Assembly: GCA_022827225.1 (NCBI GenBank)
Contig: JAJDTJ010000109.1
Location: 1-64,000 of the forward strand
Direction: 5' to 3'
From: Candidatus Poribacteria bacterium
GTDB lineage: Bacteria > Poribacteria > WGA-4E > WGA-3G
Length of the DNA stretch: 64,000 nt
Shown: piece after piece, positions 52,546 to 60,857 of the stretch
Layout: each line of letters starts with the position of its first letter
How positions within the stretch are numbered: the stretch's first letter is position 1
Notes under the pieces: generated by a model
Seen by the model: the letters and a program-made list of their open reading frames with translations, nothing else
Told to the model about the DNA's origin: nothing
Databases searched by the model: none
Translations under genes and position numbers: made by a program

Positions 52546-54474
52546 ATGCCAGAACCTCGTACTTCCTTTACATCCGGAATTACGCTCCGTGCCCTCCTGA
52601 TTGGTACACTCCTCGTTATCGGGAACGCCTATTGGCTCGCTTATGCTGCGGAAATGATTCAGCCGCAGTTTCTCCTCAATTTCGTCTCGCTCTTCTTCAA
52701 CGCTATTTTCACCCTTTTTGCCGTTATCGGCTTCAACCTGGCGTGGAAAAAAATCTCGCCTCGCAACGCGCTTAGTCCCCAGGAACTCCTCGTTATCTAT
52801 ATCATGGTCGTCATGGTATCCACAATCGGTGGACACTCAATGATGACATTCCTGATTGGGACATTGGCACACCCGTTCCGATTCGCAACCCCTGAAAATG
52901 AATGGTCTTCTCTCTTCTGGCGTTATATCCCGACATGGTTTGTACCTGAAGATTACGCACTGGATGCCTACTTTAAAGGAGGTTCAACCTTTCATCTGCC
53001 GAAACATCTACGCGGTTGGATGGTGCCGATCCTTGTCTGGACGGGGTTTGTCACGCTGCTCTGGTTCACGCTGATATGCTTCATTACCATCATCCGTGTT
53101 CAATGGACAGAACGTGAAAAACTGGCGTATCCGATCATCCAGTTACCGCTTCAGATGGCACAAGGCGGGAAAAGTTTCTACAGAAACAAAACGATGTGGA
53201 TAGGCTTTTCAGTCGCCGCATTTATCGAAATCCTCGCAGGATTGAGCTACCTGTTCCCGCAAGTCCCCGCTATCCAACTCAGTTCCTACTCTATTACGCA
53301 TCTGTTCACTGACAAACCGTGGGATGCCGTCGGCTGGGTGCCTTTGTCTATCTACCCGTTTATTATCGGACTCACATTCTTCGTGCCGTTGGACATCTCG
53401 ATGTCAGCGTGGTTCTTCTATCTGTTTGGTAAGGCAGAACGGGTTGTGCGTATGGGGATGTTGGGAGAAGGTGAACTCTACTTTGCGGAGCGGGCAGGCG
53501 GCGCATGGCTTGCCGTCGGTGTACTCGCGCTGTGGGGAACCCGGAGACACCTCCGCGATGTCATCCGAAACTGCTTGATGACGAAAAAGGCGTTCGACGA
53601 TTCAAGTGAACCGATGCCTTATCGGGTTGCCGTCGTCGGGATAATCTTCGGGACCATCGGACTCACGCTATTTTCAATAAAGGCGGGCATGTCCTTAGGC
53701 GGTGTACTCGGTTTTATCATCATTTTTATTCTCATGGCACTCGGCGTTACGCGCGTGCGTGCCGAATTCGGTCCACCATCACACGAGATTCTCGCCCTCG
53801 ATCCGGCACGACTGATGGCTGTCACTTTTGGACCTAGGCTCGTCGGTACCGGCAATCTTACAATTATCTCTTTCTATTACTGGCTCAATCGGCTCAATGT
53901 TTCGCATCCGATGCCAAACCAGTTGGAAGGGTTCAAACTCGCCGAGCGTGCAGGTATAAACAGTCGAAGACTCGTCTGGGTGATGATGTTCGCCATTGTC
54001 ATCGGCACGCTCGCCTCGTTTTGGGCGTTCCTCTATCTTCTTTATGAGACGGGTGCATTCGCTGTACACGGCTACATCCTCGGTATCGGTGAAGAGGTTT
54101 TCGGGAGACGTTTAGAACGGTGGATTAATAACCCGACCGGTCCGAATTGGGATGGCACGCAATCTATGGGGATCGGCGCAGCGATGACGTGGATTCTCTA
54201 TTTCCTACGCCACAAATTTATGTGGTGGCCCTTTCATCCCATCGGCTACGTGATGACGGCGGCAACATGGGGTGGACTCGCGGACTTCTGGTTCTCCGTC
54301 TATATCGGTTGGATGATAAAGTTCATTATCGTCTCAATCTTCGGTCTACGGGCGCACCAACGTGCAATCCCGTTCTTCTTAGGGCTTGTGATGGGTGATT
54401 ACGTGTTCGTAGGACTCTGGGCACTCATCGGCACGCTATTCGATATACCGACGTACGTCCTCTGGTCGCCCTAG
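52546..54474 (+). CDS. Polytopic membrane protein, DUF6785/DUF6784-like
   Basis: A 642-residue integral membrane protein with about 13-15 hydrophobic segments, the first near residues 14-32. It contains motifs I recall from the DUF6785 family in Planctomycetes and related bacteria: NALSPQELLVIYIMV, STIGGHSMMTFL, WTEREKLAYPIIQLPLQMA, the ARVRAEFGPPSHEI region and PNQLEGFKLAERAG. OPT-like transporters resemble this layout, so a transporter is plausible but unproven. No ribosome site precedes ATG 52546, and the leader holds a palindromic heptamer repeat. It stands as the last gene of the plus-strand run before the defence region. Confidence 0.72.
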   Translation: MPEPRTSFTSGITLRALLIGTLLVIGNAYWLAYAAEMIQPQFLLNFVSLFFNAIFTLFAVIGFNLAWKKISPRNALSPQELLVIYIMVVMVSTIGGHSMMTFLIGTLAHPFRFATPENEWSSLFWRYIPTWFVPEDYALDAYFKGGSTFHLPKHLRGWMVPILVWTGFVTLLWFTLICFITIIRVQWTEREKLAYPIIQLPLQMAQGGKSFYRNKTMWIGFSVAAFIEILAGLSYLFPQVPAIQLSSYSITHLFTDKPWDAVGWVPLSIYPFIIGLTFFVPLDISMSAWFFYLFGKAERVVRMGMLGEGELYFAERAGGAWLAVGVLALWGTRRHLRDVIRNCLMTKKAFDDSSEPMPYRVAVVGIIFGTIGLTLFSIKAGMSLGGVLGFIIIFILMALGVTRVRAEFGPPSHEILALDPARLMAVTFGPRLVGTGNLTIISFYYWLNRLNVSHPMPNQLEGFKLAERAGINSRRLVWVMMFAIVIGTLASFWAFLYLLYETGAFAVHGYILGIGEEVFGRRLERWINNPTGPNWDGTQSMGIGAAMTWILYFLRHKFMWWPFHPIGYVMTAATWGGLADFWFSVYIGWMIKFIIVSIFGLRAHQRAIPFFLGLVMGDYVFVGLWALIGTLFDIPTYVLWSP

Positions 54475-54492
54475 CATTTAGAGATAAAAAAG

Positions 54493-54978
54493 TTATCCGT
54501 TCCTTGAAGAGGATTCGTCCCCTTCGTTTTTACCGTTTTTGGCATCGTGTGTTTTTAGCAACTCTTCCAACGTTATACCCTTTTCTTGCGCTTGCTGCAG
54601 CTCACGATACACTTCCGCTCTGCCTTCTGCTTTACCTTCTGCTCTGCCTTGCGCAAGGATTTTGTCTTTGAATAGTTTTGCATACCCTAACATGATAAAC
54701 TCCCATATATGTGCGAATATAAAGAACCAACCGACTATTAACGTCATTAGCACCGCTGTTCGTGTTAACAACGTTTCGCCTAAATGTTCCCAAACCCAAC
54801 CGGTGAAAAATTCAATTAAAACATTGGCAATGACTAAACTCGAAAAAGTCCAGACAAATACATTAAACCACTTACGGGGAATTCTAACTAACGATACATA
54901 GTCATTTCCATTTTGATTCATAAGTGAACTCAGCTCTAAACACGTAGTCTTATATTCTGGACATAGACAACCGTTCAT
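54493..54978 (-). CDS. Membrane protein with charged RAEGKAEGRAE repeat tail
   Basis: About 161 residues if ATG 54978 is used; the open frame begins at TTG 55050. Two hydrophobic segments lie in the middle (FNVFVWTFSSLVIANVLI and LLTRTAVLMTLIVGWFFIF), followed by a third (HIWEFIMLGY). The C-terminal third is a charged GRAEGKAEGRAEVYRELQQAQ coiled-coil-like repeat, often seen in Rpn/transposase-associated and toxin-like bacterial proteins. No function is known to me. It sits at the edge of the defence region. Confidence 0.5.
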   Translation of the reverse strand: MNGCLCPEYKTTCLELSSLMNQNGNDYVSLVRIPRKWFNVFVWTFSSLVIANVLIEFFTGWVWEHLGETLLTRTAVLMTLIVGWFFIFAHIWEFIMLGYAKLFKDKILAQGRAEGKAEGRAEVYRELQQAQEKGITLEELLKTHDAKNGKNEGDESSSRNG

Positions 54979-55107
54979 TTTCCATCGGCTATAGAAATTG
55001 TTTAACGCTGAAACAGTCTTTTTCCAATTATACTTTAAAAGTTGAATCAAATCAAATTAAATTGAACCCTCGAAGGTCTTAGCAGACCCCCCTGCAGAAA
55101 CTAACGT

Positions 55108-58100
55108 CTACAGTTCCGGCAATCCTTCAACAATCTCCACCGTCTTTAGACTTACAGTGATAACACGTCCAATCAAATCGACAATATATCGTGGCTCATC
55201 CGCACGATTCGGATCGTTGACGATGCCACTCCGTTTGTCGGTTTTGACACGATACTGGTCCACGATCCACTCTAACGCAGAACGCGTGCCGAGCCGATAG
55301 TCGTAAACCTCCGTAGGAATACCCTCCAGCGTTAGGAAGTCGTTATACTTCAGCTGCGTCTTGTCCTTGGAGAGTTTCATCTTCTCCACATTCCAATTGA
55401 CCTGCATGCCGGGGGTTTCAACCTTTCGGAGTTTATCATATTTCGGAACGGATTCATAGTTGACGTGGAGATCCGCTAATGCCGTGCCTGCATCGGCAAA
55501 ACTCCAAAAATTTTCAGCGAAAGGGATATGCGGTAGATCGCGCTTGAGGTTCATCTCGTATTTCTCGCGATAAACGGGATGGTGCAAAAGGGCGTAGGTA
55601 TAGTGGAAGATGTCCCACTTGGTAATAGTATCATCGCTATAGTGCACACGGAATTCGGACAATGCCCAATCTGTGATGTTCTCTTGTCGGTTCGTGCCGT
55701 CTTCGTCATAGATATAGAAGGGGAAACATTGAAAACTATCGCTTGCTGCAAGTGTGTGAAGATCGGGAATCAGGTTCGTCATCAGGGTATTGAAGCCTGC
55801 CCGGAAACCGTGATCACTAACGATTATTACCCGATTTTCTGCTTCAGTCTCTGGCGTGGGAAAAAATCGATGTTGTTGATAACGCCTTTCATTCCAGAAG
55901 TGATCAAAATAAAGGTATTGCTCGCAGAAGGGACGGTACAACGCGGTGCGAAAGTGGGTATCTTCGTAGGTGCTTAACGTTAAACTTTTCAATGATGTCT
56001 TAACGCGATGACTCCACTTGATACGGGGGTCAGTTGTATCAATAAAATTTTCAACTGGTACCTTAGGATCATGCCTGTGCTTTCGATCAACCGCGGTGTT
56101 GTATATTTCGATAAACGTGTGAACTCGTTCTTGTAGCAGCGTAGGATCAAAGGCGTATACTAAATTATCTCTGCTGGTAACAACACCATAAGAGTAAAGG
56201 CTAAAAATCGTTTCCGCGTCTCCATCCTTCGCGTTTTTCGCTTCCTTGTTTCCCATCGGAATAAAAGTTTCAAATTCGGGATCAAGTCCTTCGGTCAACC
56301 ACGTATGCCGGCTATCCGGTTGAATGGATTTCCACTCAATACCACCTATGTGTTGACAGGCATTCAGCAAGTCCAATTTCTGTTGTCTGTTCCACAGTTC
56401 ATCGGTGCGATGGTAAAAAACACAAGGCTCTTCTGATGATTTCTGTTTTGTCTTAACAAACAAATTGATACTCACACCGACCCGAATGCCGAATACATTG
56501 GCATCAGAAACCTTTAATCCTTTCCGCGCGTTTCCACCCAAATCAAGAACATAAATAGCGTCGAAATCTTCAGCGAGGCGTTTTCGCATGCCATCAAACG
56601 CGACACCGTCGAGAAAACTGTTGTTCGTTACAAATGCAACAATTCCTTCCTCACCAATCCGATCTGCTGCCCAACGGATCGCTTTCACGTACGGGTCGTA
56701 GAGTTTATTTTTAAGGGTCGCTTTGGAGTCTTTTACGTACGTCTCTGCAACCCGTTCATCCATCGTTTTATACTTCCGATTTTTATTGTTGTCGTTTTCA
56801 TTAATCTGCCCCATATTGTAAGGTGGGTTGCCGAGGACGACAAACATATCCGCTGCTTTCTGTCTCTCCACTCGCTCTGTATTTTCACGTGTAAAGAGTT
56901 CCGTTTGCTGCTGCTCAAGCAACTCAAACGTATCCGCAAGCGCGATGCCTTCAAACGGCAGATATGTCCCCGTGCGTTGAAAATACTCTTGCTCAATATT
57001 GAGGCTCGCGATGTAGTAGGGCAGGAGCATCACCTCGTTGCAGTGCAGTTCATGACGATATTTCGCCTCCAATGCTGTGCCTTGAATGTCTTGCATAAGT
57101 CGGACGATAAAGTTGCCAGTGCCGACGAAGGGATCGATGATATGCACGCCGGTATCCGACAACGACCGACCGAACTCGGTTTTAAGAATCTGATCGACAC
57201 TTTTCACCATGAAATCCACAATCGGTTGCGGTGTATAGACGATGCCGTGTGTATCTGCCACATCTTCGGAGAAACCTTGAAAAAACTTTTCATAGAACGC
57301 GTTAAGGAAGTGCTGTTTCTGGGAGAAGTCTTTGCAGAGCGTCGCTGCCTGCTCGATAGCAACGTAAAACCGATCTAACGGTTCAAGAAACACGTCTCGA
57401 CTCACTTCATGCCGCATGAGTATGTAGCTGACGTTTTCAATCTCACGGGCGATAATGTTTCGCAAGGTAAAATCTGACCTATTGAAAACGGTACGGAAAA
57501 TGCGCTCGGTGAGGATATGTTGGATGAGCATCTCCTCAACGGCATCTTGTGAGAGTTCCGGGTTAATAGAGGTCCGGCAGATTTTATAAAAATCGGTGAA
57601 CGCCTCCTTGAACTCCGGATCCGTCTCATGGCGTTGATCGATAAGTGCCTTCAACGCGCTTGCGAGGTCTGGCACATACTCTCTGAAATCGGAGACAGCC
57701 GTCTGCCAATTGTCAAGCGCGGGCGGGACGTAAGCGAACAGATATTGGAGTGCCGCAATCAGGTGTGCCGGTTCGGTGATGTCCACGTCTAATGCAACTT
57801 GTCCATTTTGATATAGGATGGCACGCTGTGGGTTTTGGAAGAGGGTGTTGTCGAGTGGGTAGCCTGCGTCACGCTTCTCCGCTACTGCTTTAAGGAGATC
57901 GTCATCTATATCCTTTGCTTCCCAATAAGCGAAGGGGAGTCCGTATTCGTCGAGGACCACGCCATCAATGACGATCCGGTTTCCCTTTGGCGTGTGCATT
58001 CCATATTGCGGGATAAGCGTGGCGTCTATTTGTTTTGCACAAGTATCCAGTAAGAAGGCAAAGGGGTTGCTAACCGCACCTTCGTGTGTAGCATTGTGTT

Positions 58101-58173
58101 GATCGTATTGCTGGAGCGTGGCGTAGTAGTCTCGGATCAGTTTGTGGGTGGGTTTTAGGTTCAGTTTCGGCAT
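55108..58173 (-). CDS. Type ISP/IIG-like restriction-modification enzyme (nuclease plus DNA methyltransferase)
   Basis: A 1021-residue single-chain enzyme. An N-terminal PD-(D/E)xK nuclease is suggested by IDGVVLDEYGLPFAYWEAKD (Asp70, Glu85, Lys87). Next is a helical connector, then an N6-adenine methyltransferase with the cofactor motif DPFVGTGNF (347-355) and catalytic NPPY (449-452), with YTPQPIVDFMV typical of this class. The last 500 residues are the target-recognition region. No helicase domain is visible, so it is closer to type IIG or to helicase-free type ISP proteins than to classic LlaGI-type. It recognises and restricts unmethylated DNA, probably phage. The ApeA-like gene upstream suggests a shared defence locus. 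Confidence 0.82.
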   Translation of the reverse strand: MPKLNLKPTHKLIRDYYATLQQYDQHNATHEGAVSNPFAFLLDTCAKQIDATLIPQYGMHTPKGNRIVIDGVVLDEYGLPFAYWEAKDIDDDLLKAVAEKRDAGYPLDNTLFQNPQRAILYQNGQVALDVDITEPAHLIAALQYLFAYVPPALDNWQTAVSDFREYVPDLASALKALIDQRHETDPEFKEAFTDFYKICRTSINPELSQDAVEEMLIQHILTERIFRTVFNRSDFTLRNIIAREIENVSYILMRHEVSRDVFLEPLDRFYVAIEQAATLCKDFSQKQHFLNAFYEKFFQGFSEDVADTHGIVYTPQPIVDFMVKSVDQILKTEFGRSLSDTGVHIIDPFVGTGNFIVRLMQDIQGTALEAKYRHELHCNEVMLLPYYIASLNIEQEYFQRTGTYLPFEGIALADTFELLEQQQTELFTRENTERVERQKAADMFVVLGNPPYNMGQINENDNNKNRKYKTMDERVAETYVKDSKATLKNKLYDPYVKAIRWAADRIGEEGIVAFVTNNSFLDGVAFDGMRKRLAEDFDAIYVLDLGGNARKGLKVSDANVFGIRVGVSINLFVKTKQKSSEEPCVFYHRTDELWNRQQKLDLLNACQHIGGIEWKSIQPDSRHTWLTEGLDPEFETFIPMGNKEAKNAKDGDAETIFSLYSYGVVTSRDNLVYAFDPTLLQERVHTFIEIYNTAVDRKHRHDPKVPVENFIDTTDPRIKWSHRVKTSLKSLTLSTYEDTHFRTALYRPFCEQYLYFDHFWNERRYQQHRFFPTPETEAENRVIIVSDHGFRAGFNTLMTNLIPDLHTLAASDSFQCFPFYIYDEDGTNRQENITDWALSEFRVHYSDDTITKWDIFHYTYALLHHPVYREKYEMNLKRDLPHIPFAENFWSFADAGTALADLHVNYESVPKYDKLRKVETPGMQVNWNVEKMKLSKDKTQLKYNDFLTLEGIPTEVYDYRLGTRSALEWIVDQYRVKTDKRSGIVNDPNRADEPRYIVDLIGRVITVSLKTVEIVEGLPEL

Positions 58174-58372
58174 AGGTGCATAATAGCATGCTTGGGGTTA
58201 GAAGACAAGGAGAAATCTCAGAATACATTTCGTTTTTCGTTCTTAGCCCCAAGCGGGGCGATATGTTTATAGCAGTGTGTCTCTTCCCCAATCCTTAGCC
58301 CCAGCGGGGCGATATGTGCGTAATGCCCAGCACTAATTGCCTGAATCAGGATTTACCTCCGAAGCATGCTCC
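58174..58372. repeat. Paired REP-like palindromes
   Basis: TAGCCCCAAGCGGGGCGATATG starts at 58244 and a near copy, TAGCCCCAGCGGGGCGATATG, at 58296, about 52 bases apart and in the same orientation. The same doublet layout is found at 21611 and 21661, 36 kb away. The first copy is followed by TTTATAG, as at 21631. The region separates the two defence genes. Confidence 0.6.
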
Positions 58373-59647
58373 TCACAAAGCACATTTCCTCTTGAGTTGA
58401 GCGCAATTAGCCACGACAGAATCAATCTTTTCTCGACTGAAACCCATTAACTGGAGAAAATGGAGCTCAAGAAGCAACTCCATTTTCATGCATAGAGGCC
58501 ATAAATTCACACCTTTCGCAGCTTTTAATTTCTTGGATGGATTATGGTGAGTCAGATAATGTCGTGTACTCACAATGCTATCTATTAATTCCTGCTGATT
58601 CTCATCAATTCCTATAAGGTCCTTAAATGGTTTAATAATGCTCGTAATCCTATCTTCCAAACGTACCTGCTTAGAAACTATCCTTTGATGATATGCTTCT
58701 AAGCCTTGCGCTAAGGTCAAAAATTTTTCTTCTAAGTATGTTTGCGCGCCCATTTTTGCCAAGAAGTACAATCTGAAAGCAGAATCATACTGTTTATAAC
58801 TTTTTACCCAATTAGTAATGACTTCCTCAATATCGTTTCGTATCTCCTTAAACCTGAATAGCATATTATACCAATTGATTTCTGGTTCATCTTTAGAGTA
58901 GGGCCAGCTTGCATAATAAATATTTATGTGAATTGGACTCGATTTACCTCCTTCAATCTCTTTGAAAAGGTCATCAGAAGTTGCCGATATACTATCCAAA
59001 CAAACTATTTTGTTCGTAGCAAAACACAGAAATTCCGTTATTTTCCGAGCCACAGAAACGAATTCGTCTAATTCAAGCGACTCTTTTGAGACCAATTTAA
59101 AATAAATATTTTCACTTATTCCCGCTTCTTTGTTAATCGAATGTTTCAAAGAGGATCTCCAAGTAATTAACAACTGCATATCATTGTCAAGGTTGAATGA
59201 AATATCCTCTTGTGGTTCGTATGATATAATTGCCGGACATTTTTCAGATGGGTACTCAACCTTAATACCACTTGTCTCAACCCAGTCGTCAATTCCTTCT
59301 ACAGAAAAGGTTAATGTATTGAAACTGGGAATCTCATCTTGATCGTATTGGACACGGCTAAAAATTCTAGTTATACGAAATGCTGATTTCGATAGACCAA
59401 TACTAGCCAGGTTTCCACCTTTGTAACTACAATCATCTAGCGTGACAAATTCGTCTTCTTCGATATACCCAACTATGCGTTTCAAACTATGATTGAACAA
59501 TCTTTCTGTCTTATGATCAAGAAGTTCAATTATCTCAAGGTCAATGTTCCCTCCATCTGATATTGATAATATTCCGGGTACTTTCCTTTCAGGAACGGAG
59601 GGAAGCCAAAAATAGCCGGATTTCTTAAATTCTTCTTTGATTCGCAT
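58373..59647 (-). CDS. apeA: ApeA-like HEPN-domain anti-phage protein
   Basis: A 424-residue protein whose opening (EEFKKSGYFWLPSVPERKVPG, then LSISDGGNIDLEI) matches the ApeA N-terminal domain as recalled from anti-phage defence surveys. The C-terminal part is a HEPN-type helical domain with the RNase signature R-x4-H in TRHYLTHHN (Arg362, His367). ApeA proteins give abortive-infection type phage resistance, probably by RNA cleavage. The gene is AT-rich compared with its surroundings, suggesting transfer. It lies between the restriction-modification enzyme and a toxin-antitoxin pair, all on the minus strand, a typical defence island layout. Confidence 0.8.
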   Translation of the reverse strand: MRIKEEFKKSGYFWLPSVPERKVPGILSISDGGNIDLEIIELLDHKTERLFNHSLKRIVGYIEEDEFVTLDDCSYKGGNLASIGLSKSAFRITRIFSRVQYDQDEIPSFNTLTFSVEGIDDWVETSGIKVEYPSEKCPAIISYEPQEDISFNLDNDMQLLITWRSSLKHSINKEAGISENIYFKLVSKESLELDEFVSVARKITEFLCFATNKIVCLDSISATSDDLFKEIEGGKSSPIHINIYYASWPYSKDEPEINWYNMLFRFKEIRNDIEEVITNWVKSYKQYDSAFRLYFLAKMGAQTYLEEKFLTLAQGLEAYHQRIVSKQVRLEDRITSIIKPFKDLIGIDENQQELIDSIVSTRHYLTHHNPSKKLKAAKGVNLWPLCMKMELLLELHFLQLMGFSREKIDSVVANCAQLKRKCAL

Positions 59648-59750
59648 TGTATCTTCTCCTAAATCATTCGGATGTTCAGAGTTAGAACGCGTAGAGAGTA
59701 TTTTTGCGGGTATACGTCGGAGGCAAGTAAGTCAAATAAGTAGGCAGGCA

Positions 59751-59769
59751 TACAGTCTGAGAGACTGTA
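59751..59769. terminator. Hairpin after the PIN toxin gene
   Basis: TACAGTCT (59751-59758), loop GAG, AGACTGTA (59762-59769) form an 8-base perfect hairpin. Its place just after the toxin-antitoxin genes on the minus strand suits a transcription terminator, although no T-run follows. Confidence 0.4.
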
Positions 59770-59780
59770 AAGTGGCTGAT

Positions 59781-60206
59781 TCAGTCAGTTAGAATATAGC
59801 TGCTCAGAAAATCCGCTGCCTTGACAATTGGAATCCCTTGATATGAACCAAGCGAAAGCAGATGTTGATCTCCACTGATAATCACATCAACTTCCGCCTC
59901 TATGGCACAAGCAATAATAATGTTATCATCAGGATCGTCAGGGACAGCATTAACAGTAATTGCTCCAGGTACTAAAACCGCAGCCGTTCTGAGTACCTCA
60001 AGATATTCAGCGATATCAGCATCTGATAGGTTATTTTTTTCCTGAATACGTGGGCGATGCACAACTCCTTCAAACTCTTCCAATATGAAGGGAGATATTG
60101 CTAGCTCAATCAGACCGATACGCCAGAGTTTCACAATTTGAGCTGGATGCCCGTTGGGTCGGATAATCGCACTAATATGCTGGTTAGTATCGAGGACGAC
60201 GCGCAT
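59781..60206 (-). CDS. PIN-domain toxin
   Basis: A 141-residue PIN-fold ribonuclease of the family long called 'putative toxin-antitoxin system toxin, PIN family'. Acidic active-site residues appear in VVLDTN (Asp6), ILEEFEGVV, DDPDDNIIIACA and ISGDQHLL. It overlaps the antitoxin gene by one base. PIN toxins cleave RNA when released from antitoxin. The gene order antitoxin-toxin and the overlap are classical. Confidence 0.85.
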   Translation of the reverse strand: MRVVLDTNQHISAIIRPNGHPAQIVKLWRIGLIELAISPFILEEFEGVVHRPRIQEKNNLSDADIAEYLEVLRTAAVLVPGAITVNAVPDDPDDNIIIACAIEAEVDVIISGDQHLLSLGSYQGIPIVKAADFLSSYILTD

Positions 60207-60505
60207 CAGGAAGGCAACTTGCTCCTTTTACGTATTTTCTCGGCGCGTGCCTCAGCAATTGCCTGTTCAATATCGTCTTGTGCTTCTTCTTCACTCACGC
60301 CTGGCACCTTTTCCCATATTCTGTCCAATACCGAGAAAGCTTGCTCTCGCTGCTGAAGCATCTCTTGATATGCTTCGATTGGAACAATCGCGGCGAGTGG
60401 TGTGTCAGCGCGTTTGATTATCAGCCGATCCCCGTTACGGTGGACCCCGTCGAGCAATTCACCAAGTTTCTGATGTAATTCCGTTGTTGAAACTTCTTTT
60501 CTCAT
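60206..60505 (-). CDS. Phd/YefM-type antitoxin
   Basis: A 99-residue antitoxin. ATG 60505 with GGAG upstream is preferred over the TTG at 60517. The N-terminal DNA-binding Phd/YefM fold shows as STTELHQKLGELLDGVHRNG with RLIIKRADTPLAAIVPIEAYQEM. The C-terminal part is a charged helical segment expected to wrap the toxin. It should repress its own promoter (TATACT -10 at 60534-60529, TTGTAA -35 at 60556-60551). Its stop overlaps the toxin start by one base. Confidence 0.87.
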   Translation of the reverse strand: MRKEVSTTELHQKLGELLDGVHRNGDRLIIKRADTPLAAIVPIEAYQEMLQQREQAFSVLDRIWEKVPGVSEEEAQDDIEQAIAEARAEKIRKRSKLPS

Positions 60506-60528
60506 GGTCTTCTCCAATTAATGTTGTT

Positions 60529-60556
60529 AGTATACAAGGCGAGAAGTGTATTACAA
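60529..60556 (-). promoter_or_regulatory. Promoter of the toxin-antitoxin pair
   Basis: TTGTAA (60556-60551) and TATACT (60534-60529) on the minus strand, 16 bases apart, 24 bases before the antitoxin ATG. AGTATA recurs nearby (AAGTATATC at 60556-60564), a possible operator for antitoxin repression. Confidence 0.4.
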
Positions 60557-60732
60557 AGTATATCATAGATTCCCCGAAAAATCAAAGGTTTTTGGGCTGT
60601 CTCAGGGGCCTGATTATAGGAACATTTAGAATTCAAGAGAAGTTTTCTGTTGAAGAATCAGTGAAACCCAATATCTTATCTTTTCAAAAGCATTGACACA
60701 TCGAAGAAAAAATCGTTAATTTTGCCAAAAAG

Positions 60733-60741
60733 TGATATAAT
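60733..60741 (+). promoter_or_regulatory. Extended -10 element upstream of the WD40 gene
   Basis: TGATATAAT (60733-60741) is a perfect extended -10 sequence, about 117 bases before ATG 60858. No good -35 stands 17 bases upstream, as expected for extended -10 promoters. The rest of the 352-base gap (60506-60857) holds no visible gene. Confidence 0.4.
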
Positions 60742-60857
60742 AAACATTGGAGTAAAGTTTAGTTTGCCTCATTATACGATAGCGGCACTTTCTATGGAAC
60801 ATACTGCTGTTTTTGGTCGAACTCACGCTGGTAAATGTCAAAAAAGGGGATATCTTC

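Noticed and set aside
60693..60741. TTGACA at 60693 with TATAAT at 60736 as one promoter
   Set aside because: The gap is 37 bases, far beyond usable spacing. The -10 was kept as an extended -10 element instead.
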